Counted from the stretch's first letter, positions 1-12,536 are shown. The stretch is DNA of 64,000 nt from Viscum album (GCA_963277665.1 OY728121.1:1655196062-1655260061); one strand, 5' to 3'. Program-made: numbers and translations. The notes: a model not told the origin generated them from the letters alone.

Positions 1-1050
1 ACCTATTTAATATCTTCTATTCAGTCTGTGATGAATGAATCTATATCTGGTGTTTTGGATGAAGTAAAGGCCTGCCAGAATCAAGTTTCAAGCTTGGAAA
101 AAGATGTTGAATCTCTAAAGAAATCAGTTGTTTCTATGGAATCTTATATGAGCTCTAAATCTCAAGCATACAAGGACTTGGAATTTGTAAAAAGTGTGGT
201 TAGCCATATGGTATCAGTATTTGAGGGATTTAAGAAATCCATGGAGTAGCATGTCAGCACCGAGGACTCTCTTGTGAAAAATCTCATAAGTGGGCTGACT
301 AAATCCTTTAAGGAAACAGTAGCCTTTACTATTGCACCTCTGAGTTCTACCAAGCCCTCTTTGGATATTGATTAGATTTGAGATATGATGAGAGAAGAGA
401 TTGGATAGTATTCTACCAGTGGCTCTATAGACTCTGCTACTTTGACCCAAGTGGTGACTACCACTAGGGATATAGGGAAAATTGTTCATAATTTTATGAG
501 AGAAGCCACTGCTTCTCAAAAAGAGGTCAAAGACAAAGTGGATTTCTATTTCCAAATGATCTAAACTAAGCATCAGTTGAACAATCATTTCAAGCTTCTG
601 TTAGAAAACCTGAAACTACCCCCAGTCACTCAGGATTTCAGAGAACAATTAAGCAAGCTGAGGGAGTTGACTCCTGCTCTAGATAAATTTATGGAGAACA
701 AGGATGAATTCATTTCCACTATGTAAAGAGGAGGAGGGATCATAATGGACTTTAGGAATCTATTGCTACCATTTTTTCATGTGGACAGTACTCCAATCAT
801 TGCTCCTCCAGCTCTGCCTGCCTCTGCTCAGTCTGACTCCATTCCTCATATGACACCGGCTCAAGCTATCAAAAGCTTGACACTATTTATTACTCTGAGG
901 AGTACCCACTACAGGCTAGGAACAGTCTCTGTTGCTCAACCTCTAGTAGTGCTTTCTGGAATTCCCAAGCCTTCTACTGAAGCTACCCAGCCTGAGTCTA
1001 CCTCTGAACCCAAATCCAAATCCAAAGTGGAAATTCAGGAGGTGGATTGA
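1..1050 (+). pseudogene. Sirevirus-type 3' ORF with coiled coil (decayed)
   Basis: One reading frame stays recognisable from the window edge to a stop at 1048-1050, but it is broken by about six in-frame stops (near 247, 373, 379, 406, 562 and 724) and shows no obvious frameshift. The first part is rich in heptad-like Leu/Val/Ser/Lys patterns (for example VSSLEKDVESLKKSVVSMES) and probably forms a coiled coil. The end is rich in Pro, Ser, Thr and Lys. It lies just before the repeated polypurine tracts and LTR of a copia element. Extra ORFs between pol and the 3' LTR, often with coiled coils, are known in Sireviruses (SIRE/Maximus), where they are called env-like or ORF3. I infer identity from position and composition, not from a recognised domain. 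The start lies outside the window. Confidence 0.5.
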
Positions 1051-1208
1051 TTAGTGGCTAGGACCTTTTATAGGAATCACTTGTATTATTTTTGTTTCAA
1101 TTATGTATTTCTATGTCTTTTTTTGCATCAAGTAATATATAAATTCTTTCATTCTCTCTTACTTTCTGTTACTTCTCTTATCCTTTTTTCCCACCTTTTT
1201 CTAATCAC

Positions 1209-1510
1209 AAAGGGGGAGAAATAATATAAAGGGGGAAAATAATTAAAGGGTTAAATATGAGAAATATGAGAAATATGAGCATAATTTAATTTTACCATCA
1301 TATATTTCTACCTCTAGTACATTTGTTTTGTATCTCTGATACAGTTGTTTCATACCTCTGATACATTTGCATATAATACTCTATTCTCTGATACATTTGA
1401 AAATGTCATTACTCACACTGAGAAGTGAGAATCAATGTATTTTATACTGATATCTTAATGATTATTTTGGATTATAATACCATAGTTTGTGATTATAAAA
1501 AAGGGGGAGA
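1209..1510 (+). promoter_or_regulatory. Repeated polypurine tracts before 3' LTR
   Basis: G-rich purine tracts occur near 1209-1220, 1228-1237 and 1245-1252, with a final AAAAAAGGGGGAGA ending at 1510. The LTR begins two bases later with TGTTG. The last tract is the likely plus-strand primer (PPT). Extra PPT-like copies upstream of the LTR are a known Sirevirus trait. Confidence 0.7.
1309..1405 (+). repeat. Short repeats with a CTCTGATACATTTG core
   Basis: Four imperfect copies of a roughly 25-30 bp unit, each with CTCTGATAC (or CTCTAGTAC) followed by A/G and a TTTG or TTGTTT tail, lie between the upstream polypurine tracts and the LTR. The CTGATAC core recurs many times inside the LTR. Confidence 0.55.
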
Positions 1511-1715
1511 TTGTTGACCTCACCTGTTTTGATAATCTCAATTATGTTTTAATATGTGTTTATAATCTTATCTATATGTTAAATTATGTTGAAAAAAATA
1601 TCAAAATAATCATTGGAATATGTTAATCAATGTTTATCTATGTTTATACATGATTTGAAATAATTATAACTCAATCTGGATATGATTTGCATAGAACATA
1701 TAAGTGTTAATCTTG

Positions 1716-2252
1716 TGAGTCACTGATACAGACCTAGACCTACCGATAGAGTAAGTCCACTAGTATGCATAAGTCCACTGATATGCACAATAGTTACTGA
1801 TATAGACATAAAGAAAACTACCGATAAAGTCTACCAAAGCCACTGATATATATACAAATATCTACTGATACAAGGGTCTCAGGTACACAGTTACTGATAA
1901 GGCTAAGTACACCGGTAGAGAAGTCAACCAATATGGATAAGGTCACTGGTATGCAGACAGTTACCGTTACACATGAGCTAACAATAGAATAAGTCTACCA
2001 GTATGCACAAGTCAAAAAATATAGAGTAACCGCTACTATTATGAAGTACACCGGTACAAGCTCACTAGTATGGGTCACTGATACATATGTTCACCAATAC
2101 AGAATGGTCACTGATATGCATAACAGCTACCGATAGAAGGAGATACCGATTCAAGCGAGCTACCGTTATAAAGAGCAACAACTACCGATACAGACCTACT
2201 GACTCAAGTCCACTAATACAAGCTCACTGATATTGAGAGCTACCGATGGAAA
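1716..2252 (+). repeat. Degenerate array of ACYGATA motifs in U3
   Basis: About 530 bp of the LTR is made of variants of CACTGATAY, TACCGATAG and CACTAGTATG, spaced irregularly roughly every 12-20 bases. They are direct, not inverted, and sit upstream of the TATA box, where enhancer-like repeats are expected. Confidence 0.7.
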
Positions 2253-2417
2253 CCAATCATCATATCTCTAAACCCTACTTATATTTTTTTATTTAGAAAT
2301 GGTCATATTTGATGTTTTTAATGCAACTGCTATTAATTAATAAGGGATTTTGGCATGTCAAAGAACCATACCTTGTACTTGTAAAAAGGTAATCATTCCC
2401 ATTGTCGGAGCTCAAGG

Positions 2418-2426
2418 TATAAAAGG
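2418..2426 (+). promoter_or_regulatory. LTR TATA box
   Basis: TATAAAAGG lies about 900 bp into the LTR, downstream of the short-motif array. It is a plausible RNA polymerase II promoter for the element. Confidence 0.5.
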
Positions 2427-3428
2427 AAGATCAAGATAATGAAGAAAGTGTGAGGAATATACGTGCAAGTGTGCGACACCTGAAGTGAAATTCATAAAGA
2501 AGAACATGAGAAGAACTCAAAGAACAGTCATACACATCAAGCAGAAGTTTCAAAGAATAAGCTCAAGTGTTACAAATAATACTCTCTTACTCGAGCTGAA
2601 CACCTACACTGGAAGTGATGGAACGGAACCACAACACTCTGTTTTCCTTATAACTTCTAAAGAAGGACTCAAAGCTTCATCTATATCAATCTGAGGAGTA
2701 CAGAGCTTCACTCACAACACATGGAGCATTCTAAACTCATCTATATTTGTTTAGCTATATTGTGTTTCATTTATTCACATTTTGAGCAGTGTGTGTGCTC
2801 TGTTTTTAGACACACACTGACTCCTGAGCATAAATAGAGGACATCTAAAATCCTCACTCAAACCTTCTGAATCCTTTTAGTTCCCACTGTGAATTGTGGT
2901 AGTATTCAAGTGTGACCTGGATATCCTGTGTGCTATTGTTTTTTTTCACGTAGAACTGTGGTAGAGGTCTTAGTACCTGTACAGTCTGTGTACTATTGTT
3001 TACCCCGATCCAGGGTGTGGATCAAAGTTTATATAAAACTGTTTGAGAGGACTAAGTCTCAGCTTGAGACTGAACCTCTTGGTTAAAAATGTTGTGCTTG
3101 TTTATTTTGTTTTAAACTATATTGAATATTCTACTTCTAAGTAATTTAAATTCAAATTTGTTTTAAAGTAACTCTGATAGTTAAACTACCAAGTGTTTGT
3201 ATTTATTGTAAAGCATTAGGTTAGTTTCAAAAGCTAATCTAATCTTCATATTAGATTAACTGAGAACTAATCAATCTCTTGAGAACCTAACTTACCCTTT
3301 ACCATATTACAAATTCACTACAGTTTAGCTTGTTGTTTTAATTTGGGGTTTTTTAATAGAAATATTTTTAACAAAAATTTTAATTGGAACTCAATTAACC
3401 CCCTCTTGAGTGTCCACTCCGACCAGCA

Positions 3429-4189
3429 GAATTAATGTGAAAAGACGGAAATTAAATAAATGAATTATGTATAAATTTTTTATCCACATGGTTAATTAAT
3501 TAAGTAACATACACTTAATATTAACCTGATGTGTAAATGATAAAACAAGATAAAATTTATGCAGAATAAATTAAAATCCCTAAATTAAATATTAAGTTAG
3601 CATAAGCCTTTCATTACTTGATTAGGAATGAAACCATAGAACTAAGTGTAGTACATGACCAAAATCTAAACACTTACTTTTATCGAGGAGTTCTCATGAG
3701 ATTTTTGGGTAGACTTAACCTAAATTGTATTGAGTTTAATGGAAAAAGTCTATTCAATAAAAATTTGGTGGAAAGTGTTGAGGGAATCTATGTCATTATT
3801 TCAAGATAGGGTAATCTACTCAATGGAGAAAGGAGCTGCAACTCCGCAGTTTGAAAGACTGTGTACCTAATTGATTTTTTATGGTTTTCATGGACAAAGT
3901 TTGGATCATTAATAAAAGTAATGGGGATCATTTCCACTAGAATGTTAAAGAAACTATATAATTAAAGTTTGATGTTGGGGGTATTGAGACTTGATAAAAT
4001 AGTGTAATATTTAATAAATAAATAAAAATATTTAATTTATTATATCTCACTTGTTTTTTAATCAAGAAAAATTCTAATAATATGCTCTTTTTAATTATAG
4101 AATAAAATGACAATTTCCTCATCCAAACTATCCCTAAGATCAATATTAGAGAAACATAACCTCCTAACTGGTAGTAACTTCTAGGAGTG
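3429..4189. other. No gene recognised; AT-rich spacer
   Basis: Between the Sirevirus LTR and the copia gag remnant. It contains a 63-codon ORF (3618-3809) with no recognised similarity. The 5' LTR or leader of the following copia element should lie here, but I could not match it to the region after that element's RNase H. Confidence 0.4.
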
Positions 4190-4250
4190 TTTTAGATGTC
4201 TTCAGCTTGTGCTACACCGTGAATAGAAATATTACGTACTAGAATCCTCA

Positions 4251-4922
4251 ATGTCTGATCTGCCTACTAAAGAGGCGAGTGATAAAGAGTTACTTGTCTA
4301 TGAAAAAAATTTGATTAAAGCGATTGAAATTCAATATTTGATGCTTTCATCGATTTATATTAAACAAATGAAGTCTCAAAAAAATGGATGTGTATAGAAT
4401 TCTCGATCACCTCTGAGGTTTTTACCATGAGAGAGCTAGACTTGAATGGTTTGATATTTTCAAGGCGCTCTTTCATAGAAATATGGGAGAGGGTGCCCCA
4501 TTTGGGCCTCATATAGTAAATATCATTGGCTACATTAAGTTATTAGAGGTTCTAGGGTTTAAACTCTGTGAAAAATTGGGCATTGACCTCATTCTGACAT
4601 CACTCCCTCAGAGCTTCTCCAACTTTGTTGTGAATTTTAATATGAACATTGAGAAGTCTCTTCCAGATCTTCTTGCTCTTCTTCTTCAAGTAGATAAGTA
4701 CACGAAGCATGAAAAACCTTATTTCATTAAGGTGAACAAAAAGAAAGGGAAAGCAAAGAGCTTTAATCCCAAAGCTTATTCACACCCTTCCAAGAAGAGG
4801 AAGATCAAGGGGAAAGTAAGGGAATTTTTTTTTTCTATTTCACATTTGGGAAGAAGGGCCATTGGAAGAAAAAATTCACCCAACCAAAAAAGAAAGGGGA
4901 CGCTTCTAGTGTGTTCGTTATA
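4251..4922 (+). pseudogene. Copia gag (UBN2-like) remnant
   Basis: A start-like MSDLPTKEASDKELLVYEKN near 4251 is followed by stops and a frameshift, then an open stretch from 4483. That stretch holds GYIKLLEVLGFKL, LILTSLPQSFSNFVVNFNMN and LLALLLQVDKYTKHEKP, which follow the pattern of the copia gag domain (UBN2 / gag-polypeptide of LTR copia-type). Gag forms the virus-like particle. The lysine-rich tail (KKKGKAKSF...KKRKIKGK) occupies the place of the nucleic-acid-binding end. A CCHC knuckle is only hinted at. Confidence 0.7.
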
Positions 4923-4942
4923 AAGTCAAGTTTATCTTTTTC

Positions 4943-5497
4943 TACAAATTGGGTATTAGATATAGCTTGTGGTGCTTACATATATATTCAAATACATGAA
5001 CCATGTAAATTAAGAAATATTGACTAAGGAGAGGTAGATATTTGAGCATCCAATAGGGTTAAACTTGTTGTTGTAGCTATCATATACTACCACCTCACAT
5101 TGCCAATAGAAATGATCTTGTTTTTAAAGGGTTGTTATTATTTACCTTTAATTACCAAAACCAATATTTCTGTATGTAGACTTGATATGGACGGATTTAT
5201 TTTCAAATTTGGGAATAAATATTGTTTTTTTATAAAGATAGAATTTGTTTTTATAAGGCATGTTTAAATAATGGTCTTTATGTATTGGATTACACATACC
5301 AAATAATTGAAATAAATAATAAAGTAACTTCACATGACTCATACCACACCCAACTTTGGAATCACCAGCTAGGTCATGTAAATGAAAAGCGCTTGACTAA
5401 ACTACATCAAGATGGATATTTAGATTCTTTTGAACTAAACCCACTTAGTGTATGTCACACATGTTTACAAGGAAAAATGACCAAAGACCCCATTTAG
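4943..5497 (+). pseudogene. Copia protease and GAG-pre-integrase remnant
   Basis: At about 4946 the frame reads WVLDIACGAYI. Copia proteases normally have WVLDTGCGSHI, so the catalytic D-T/S-G triad has been altered. Stops follow. From 5340 the text HTQLWNHQLGHVNEKRLTKL and CHTCLQGKMTKDPI matches the GAG-pre-integrase zinc-binding region (HX3-5H...CX2C), which precedes the integrase core. A stop at about 5496 and a frame change separate it from the integrase. Confidence 0.7.
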
Positions 5498-5510
5498 TGG
5501 GAAAGATGAA

Positions 5511-6070
5511 ATGGATAAAGAGATTCTCGAATTAGTTCATACAGATGTGTGTGGACCATTTCCTATTGAATCATGGGGAGGGTACTCATACTTAATGACT
5601 TTTAGTGATGATTTTAGTAGATATGAATATGTATACTTAATGAGATATAAGTATGATTATTTTGATAAATTCAAGGAATACAATAATGAAGTTTAGAACT
5701 AGCTTGGTAAGAATATTAAGAAACTTCTCTCATAATGTTGTGGAGAATATATTAATCAATACTTCATTGATTATCTATGGGATTTTGGTATTTTATCTCA
5801 ACTCACTCCTCCTTATACACCTCAGTGGAATCTTGTAAGTGAAAGGAGGAACTGCACCTTGTTGGACATGGTGAGATCAATAATGAGTCGTTTGAGTCTT
5901 CCATTATCCTTTTGGGGATACAAATTACAAACAATAGCATACATACTAAAATGAGTTCCAACTAAAGCAATAGATGGTATACCATACCAATTATGGAATG
6001 GAAAGAAACTTGTGTTTTCTTACTTACATGTGTGGGATTTCGAAGCATTTTTTAGGCCTCTTTAGGTAAC
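5511..6070 (+). pseudogene. Copia integrase core remnant
   Basis: ELVHTDVCGPFPIESWGGYS and YLMTFSDDFSRYEYVYLM are the start of the rve integrase core, carrying the first two catalytic aspartates (HTD and DD). A frameshift follows. Further on, PYTPQWNLVSERRNCTLLDM has the glutamate-bearing block, with SER replacing the usual GVxERxN pattern. After it come SLPLSFWGY and DGIPYQLWNGKK, as in copia integrase C-terminal regions. Stops and frameshifts make it non-functional. Confidence 0.75.
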
Positions 6071-6479
6071 AAGCTTACACCCGAAGGCACAAAGTGTATC
6101 TTTATAGGATATCCCAGATAAAAAAATCGATACTACCTATAAAATCCTTTAGAAAAAAAAGTTTTTGGTTGATAGACATCATACATTTCTTGAGGAGGAT
6201 CTTACCTCTAAAAGAGATAGTGAGAGCGAGATAGAATTTGATGATGTTCAGGCTCAAGATACACAAGAGTTGGAACATGAACAAATTCCACAAAGCCCCA
6301 TGGAAGAATAAATTTTTCTAGAGACACAATTAATGTGTAGGAGTACTAGAGAGGTTAAAGAACCAGAAAGGTATGGTTTTATATTCACCTAGGATGGTGA
6401 ATCATTATTAGTTGATAATAATGATCCCCTAACCTACAAGGAAGTAGTAAGTGGCACAAATGTTCCAGGTGGAAAGAAT

Positions 6480-6853
6480 CCATGAATTCTAAAATGGATT
6501 CCATATACCAAAACCAAGTCTATATTTTGGTAAACCCTCCAGTAGTTGTAAAATATTGTTGGTTGCAAATGGGTATTCAAGAAGACACTGGATATAGAAG
6601 GTAAATTTAGTACCTATAAGGTGTGAATGGTTTCAAAAGGGTTTAAACAGTTTCAAGGCATTAACTACGATGAAACATTTTCACCAATTGAAATAATGTG
6701 ATCCATAAAAATTCTACTTGCCATTAAGGATTTACATGATTATGAGATTTGGAAAATGGATGTCAAAACACCCTTCCTTAAAGGGAAACTTCAGTAATAT
6801 GTCTATATGACATAGCTCGAAGGGTTTGTAACTCCAAAGGATAGAAGGTATGT
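6480..6853 (+). pseudogene. Copia reverse transcriptase, N-terminal part
   Basis: The frame gives CKWVFKKTLDIEGKFSTYK, SKGFKQFQGINYDETFSP and WKMDVKTPFLKG, which are standard N-terminal blocks of copia RT (KW.FK, A.GF.Q..GIDY.ETFSP, DVKTAFLNG). It then reads toward EGFVTPKD and stops matching at GTATGT (6848-6853). The remaining RT resumes at 24696. Internal stops are present. Confidence 0.8.
6848..6853 (+). repeat. Target-site duplication GTATGT, left copy
   Basis: GTATGT encodes the conserved Val-Cys of copia RT once a one-base deletion just upstream is allowed for. The same six bases, at the same codons, restart the RT at 24696-24701. Confidence 0.6.
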
Positions 6854-7394
6854 GAAGGACCATAGTTCCCCTAAGAGGTGGGTGAATCATGGTTTCAAAT
6901 TTTTCTCCTTTTTATTGGATCATGTTCCCACATTGGTAGGAACTTAATTAAACCTATATGATGTATATGTGTAGTAATTAAAACATTCACATGTAGAAAG
7001 ACAACACAAAATTTTTACTTGGTTTACCAGTAAGGGCTATGTCTAAGGAGCATACGTTGACAGGTTTCCAGTCGTACCATATTCCATTAATATTCACTAG
7101 CTGTGGATTACAAGGTTTGGGTATAGTCACTCTGGCCCAGGAACACCGCCTTTACAAAAGTTCAGGGATAGCTCACCGCTTCCCTCAGATCACTTCCATT
7201 GACTCCCCCGGGCTCACTTCCATGGGTGAAGTAACACTAATTTTATGGACGTGAAGTTCCTCCATTGATTTGAAATTAAAGACTTTGTCTCTGACTTAGA
7301 ACGAGACTATGTTTTCACCATACACCTGATTTGATGCTCTTTGAAAACCTTGTCCCCTTAACCAAAATGATTAAAACAACTCTTCACGAAGCCC
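6854..7394 (+). mobile_element. Unclassified inserted element, left part
   Basis: Starts GAAGGACCATAG just after the GTATGT duplication and runs to the CACTA insertion point. No coding capacity is recognised. The early phrase CCCCTAAGAGGTGGGTGAA resembles starts of common non-coding plant LTR-derived repeats, but I could not show LTRs or terminal inverted repeats. The ORF at 7039-7254 is not recognised. The element continues at 23140. Confidence 0.45.
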
Positions 7395-7650
7395 CACTAC
7401 TTGAAAAGGGACTTTTCCCAACACTTGTATACCAACGGTTCATTGAACCGTTGGTATATATTATCTTTACCAACAGTTTGTGCAAACCATTGGTAAAGAT
7501 CTGGGACATGTGACTTTTCCCAACGGTTTTATCAAACCGTTGGGAAAGATGGGGAAAAAACACTTTTCCCAATGGTTTGACAGTTTTATAAAATCGTTGG
7601 GAAAGATTGAGTTTTCCCAACGGTTTTTAAAAACCATTGGAAAAAAAATC
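7395..7650 (+). repeat. Left terminus and subterminal palindromes of CACTA element
   Basis: Five imperfect palindromes follow the terminus, at about 7429-7457, 7470-7498, 7517-7547, 7566-7605 and 7611-7645. Each has an arm of the form (T/C)CCAACGGTTT and its complement AAACCGTTGG(G/T) around a short centre, so each could form a hairpin or bind a dimer. In En/Spm, TNPA binds subterminal repeats. I infer the same role here. Confidence 0.8.
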
Positions 7651-9713
7651 CCCAAATTATCCAAAACTAGGCAGCGGCCTCCCCACGATTCCAGAACCCT
7701 TCCGCTGGTCTCCAGAAGCGATTCCTTCGCAGAAGCACTTCAGAAGCCCCACCCCTTCCATCAGATCAGCAGATGCTAGGTTATAATCCTTCCATATTTT
7801 ATCAAGGATATAGTTCCACCTCTTTTCAAGCATATCCTTTTATTCTTAACGATTTCATTATTCCCAATTTTTAGGGTTTTTGTAAAATTTTATGATTGTT
7901 CCATGAATTGTGTACTCAAATCCCTATATCGGTGTATGTCCAATTAATGTTTTCATTACACATTTACATTTATAAGGGCATGGTGTCTCTTTATTGTGTT
8001 CTAATTTTAAAGATTCATAGTTTTTTTTAATCTCAATGCTTCAAATATTATAGCTTCATGTATATAAACTAATAAGAAATTGTTTGTAATATTTATTGAT
8101 ATTATTTCATGAAAATCACTCCTTTCATTAGGATCATATCAAACATGAAGATCTTGTTCATCTTAATTTTTGTAGACTATGTGTATTAAATAAAAAGTAT
8201 CATGTTTTATCAAAATCTACATATATATAAAATGACACACTGTTCACTTATCCTTTACACAATAGAACATATGGAGTATCTTCTTGAACTTTTCAAAATA
8301 GTATGTGGTCCCTAATTAGTACTTCTTCCTTCTTCATGAAACTAATTCACAGAATGTCAAATTCGCAATATTAGTGAATATTAGTTTTTCTAATATAACC
8401 ATTAATCATTCTTCCTTCGACATCATACATGTGTTATTCAATCACCTTTTTAAAACACAATGACCATTTTCACTGATTTGGGGTTCCTCAAAATGCATGG
8501 GAAAATCAGAAAAAATGCATATATTGAATCGTGTTTCTCATATGGTTTCATGGATACAAGTTCATCTCGAAAATCATGACTGCGTGGTTAAAATATCATG
8601 AGGACCATGAGATTATTATTCTTCACACAAATGAAGTTGTTTTCTGCAACTATGTGTTTTTGTTTTCACTTTTGATTTGGCCGAAAGGGGAGCTTTGTGG
8701 TCATTAATCATGGTTGTGGGTGGTCATTTAGGATGTAAGATAGTATGACTTCATTTTACTTGATATATCCAATATTATTATTGATTTATGTTCAATTTGA
8801 TTATATTTAACAAGTGATGTTATTTAATAAGTTGTTATTAATGGTTGTAATAATGACGATATGGTATAAGGGTTCATATGGTGTGTATAAGGGTTCACAT
8901 GGTGTGTATAACGGTTGACATGGTATCAGTGAACTCAAGTCATTAATTCAAGACTTTATTTTCACTAGCATGTAAGAAATTGAATGATGTAAACCCATCC
9001 TCACATGATTTCTTATCGTAGATAGTGTCCAACATATGAAATACGAGCTTTTGAATTCATCAGTTAATCAGGATCATATTTTCCATTTCCCCCAAGATGA
9101 CTGTACTAATATTACTTTAGGGTCAATTAAATATGGTTCTCATTGTACGATGTATATTATGTGTCCTTCTTGGCCAATACTCACTTTTATGAGGGTGGGG
9201 TGCTTTTCACTACCCATTCAGGCATGTGTAGACATCCATAAAATGTTAGATAAGTCACAAGTTTAATTCAGTAATGTTGTTATCATTGAAATACTTTCTT
9301 ATTAATCTCAAATTTAAAAAAAATGTTTTTGTCGATACTTAATGAAATTAAATCTTTTTAAAAGCCATGAACAACCTATTAGTGTAGAAGCCTAAAATTT
9401 ATTCACCCATGGGGTGCGCTTGACTTGGGGAAGTAATTGGGTAATGAAAGGTATGGCCATAGAGGTGCCAATAATGAGTTATTGAACATGAGTGAATGAT
9501 TTGGGATGCCTATAACACATGATGGGACCTGAGGCATGTGCCTCTTATAGACCTAGTGAAAATGAATATAAATAAATTTTAATTTAATTTATGAGTACTT
9601 GTTCTTTACATTATTTTAATAGTTCACTACATCGACTAGAAACTTCTTCCTTTATCGTTTACTTAAATGTATTTTCTATTAAAGTTCAATCTTATTGAAT
9701 TGTTTATGACAAA
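7651..9713. other. CACTA 5' non-coding region
   Basis: No gene recognised. The region is AT-rich and probably holds the promoter and leader of the TNP2-like gene. At 8864-8930 a unit of about 24 bp around TGGTGTATAAGGGTTCA is repeated three times. The 76-codon ORF at 9036-9266 is not recognised. The last bases before 9739 (TTCTTTTTACAG) look like a splice acceptor. Confidence 0.45.
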
Positions 9714-12299
9714 ATGACTTATATAAATTCTTTTTACAGAATGGACAGAAGTTGGATGTATGAAATCGATTGGATCTCAAGCGATTTTCAAAACAATTTG
9801 GAGAGATTTATAAATTTTTCATTTCACAATGCTTCAGATAGTGGTCGCATACACTGCCCATGTTCCAATTGTGTTGGTAGACCTTGGTTGAGCCATGAAG
9901 AAGTTAGCTACCACATAACAAAAAATGGTTTTCAAGCAAACTACTTTGTGTGGCATCACAATGGAGAGAAAATGAAATCTCAAATTGGTGATGATCTAAA
10001 TGAAAAGACTGGAATGGAGAATTTGTTAGATGATCGGTTTCCATTTATTCGTCATCATGAAAAAGAAAGGATTTCGACTCAAGAAGACTTCGATATGAGG
10101 ACAGCTGATGCATCTAGTGAAAATGATGATATTGATAGGGTGAAAAAATTGAATGATGCTGCCATGACTCCAGAATATCGACAATGCGATAAAATGAAAA
10201 AGCTGAAATTTTTAATCCGATTGTTTCATGGGAAAACTATGTATGGGATTTCTAATATAGCAATCGATTACATTCTTACCCTCTTGAAGGATTTACTTCC
10301 ATATGATGCAGATATTCCCTCAAACCACTATATGGCATGGAAGTTAGTTGAGAAACTTGGATTTTCAAGAAACAAAATTCATGCTTGCCCGAAAGATTGC
10401 AGTTTATTCTGGGAGGAAACCACTAAACGAAATGATTGTATAAAATGTGGCACATCCCACTAGAAGTCAAAATCTGATGGAACACCATCCTGAATTCCAC
10501 AGAAAGTAATGTGGCACTTTCCATTGATCCCCAGAATCCAGAATCTTTTTATGTCTCATGACATATCAATAAAAATGAGATGGCATGATACCGAGAGAAA
10601 GAAGACTAATGATGAGTTGGTTCATCCTGCAAATGGATTTGCATGGTAGAGATTTGATGCTCGACATCCTGATTTTGCAGCTAACATGCGTAATGTGAGG
10701 CTGGGTCTTTCATGCGACGGTTTTAATCTGTTTGGGCAGATGCTTACTTCGTACAGCACATGGCCAGTTTTTATACACATTTATAATCTTCCCCCATGGT
10801 TGTGTATGAAAAAACATTTCACTTTCATGAGTATACTCATATCTGGTCCTTCTGATCCTGGCATTGATATTGATGTCTACATGTAACCTTTAATAAAAGA
10901 GTTGAAACTTCTTTGGGATGTGGGTGTGCGCACATACGATGCATATTCTAAAGACATATTTCAGATGTGTGCTGCGCTTATGTGGACGATCAATGATTTT
11001 CCGGCTTATGCAATGATGTCTGGATGGATCACGAAGGGAAAATTGTCATGTCCAATTTGTATGAAGAATACATGATCCAGAAGACTGAAACATCACTGTA
11101 GTTTCAGTTTTATGGGACATTGACGATTCTTACCAAAGGATCATCCATATAGAATGAATCGTCGAAGATTTGATAATACCATAGAGACCGATGATCCACC
11201 TCAGCGTATGTCTGGAACTGACGTGCTTAATGAATTGAAAGATTTCAGTTTTTCATTCGGGAAGGGTCAAATGAAATCTGGAAAGAGAAAGAATGTTTCC
11301 ACTAAAACCTGTTACAATTGGAGGAAGAGGAGTATCTTTTTTGATTTGCCTTATTGGTCAACCAATTTGTTACTTCATTGATTATATGTAATGAATATTG
11401 AAAAGAATATATGATAAATGTTGCTTTCGGTTCTTATAAATGTCAAGGGGAAGACAAAAGATTATTTACGATCTCGGCGTGACTTGGTGGATTGGGGCAT
11501 CAGACCAGAATTACATCCTATGGGTATTAGTGAAAATAAATGGAAACTTCCATGTGCTTCTTATGTGATGACACCTACAAAAAAAATAATTTTTGGAAGT
11601 ATTAGAGACTATTAGAGTTCCTGATGGCTATTCAAGCAACATATCTAAACAGGTCAACAGAAGAGAGTTGAAGCTAAAATCTTTGAAGACTCATGATTAT
11701 CACGTTCTACTGCATGAGTTGCTTCCAATAGAAATCCGTCATCTTTTGTCCAATAATGTAAGGGTGGATGTTATTTGGTTCTGCCATTTTTTTAGAGATC
11801 TTTGTGCTAAGAAGTTGTCCAAGACTTTCTTTCAAAAAATGTTGACAGATGCCCCATTAATTTTGTGTGAGTTGGAGAAAATATTTCCTCCATCATTTTT
11901 CACATGCATGCTGCATCTGACTGTCCATATTCCCACTGAAATACTTCTCGGGGGACCTCTTTCTTTTCATTGGATGTATCCAACTGAAAGAAATATGTTC
12001 ACGTTAAAGTCTTATGTTCGAAACAGAAATCATCCCGAAGGTTCTATCGTGAACGGTTACTTGGCTCAAGAATGTATGGATTTCTGCTCGATGTATTTGT
12101 CTGATCTTACTACAAGATTGAACAGAACAATGAGAAATGAAAAAGAATAGTATGAGAAAATTAAACCCATTTTTCCATCACTTCCTCAAATAGGAGGAAT
12201 TCCTGGATCATATACATTGAAGACATTAAGCCATGAAGAGCAGGAGATGGCACATCGCACAGTTTTGTTCAACTGTGATTTGTTCGATGACTATATCAT

Positions 12300-12366
12300 G
12301 TAACTAAATTGATTATGTATATCTTACATATATATATGTTAAACTATTCATATTTTTTATCTACAG
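12300..12366 (+). other. Intron in the TNP2-like gene
   Basis: Begins GTAACT and ends TTATCTACAG. The coding match before it (VLFNCDLFDDYI) and after it (EHKTMINRKHRSLSLRR) joins as in related transposases. Confidence 0.75.
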
Positions 12367-12466
12367 GGAACATAAAACAATGATAAATAGGAAGCATCGT
12401 TCTTTATCTTTGAGAAGGAGAGAGACTTTGCATAGAAAAGAGTTTTTTGCTTGGTTAAAATTGAAG

Positions 12467-12536
12467 GTAAAGAAAATTAATGTTTAAAATAATTATATCA
12501 ATATTTAATTAAGTTTAATAGTCATTTATATTGCAG
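12467..12536 (+). other. Second intron in the TNP2-like gene
   Basis: Begins GTAAAGAAAATT and ends ATATTGCAG. It joins WLKLK to VLSLYADSVSEE, upstream of the DUF4216-like part. Confidence 0.75.

Larger units (their letters stand above)
1512..3428 (+). mobile_element. 3' LTR of a Sirevirus-like copia element
   Basis: The LTR starts TGTTGACC directly after the polypurine tract and probably ends at GACCAGCA (3428), giving about 1.9 kb. The 5' LTR is outside the window, so the right boundary has no partner to confirm it. A T-rich U3, a TATA-like box at 2418 and a C-rich end (AACCCCCTCTTG near 3399) fit the layout of Sirevirus LTRs. The short ORF at 2485-2694 is inside the transcribed LTR and has no recognised function. 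Confidence 0.65.

Noticed and set aside
9036..9266. Possible small gene in the CACTA 5' region
   Set aside because: 76 codons, no recognised motif, no splice or promoter evidence.
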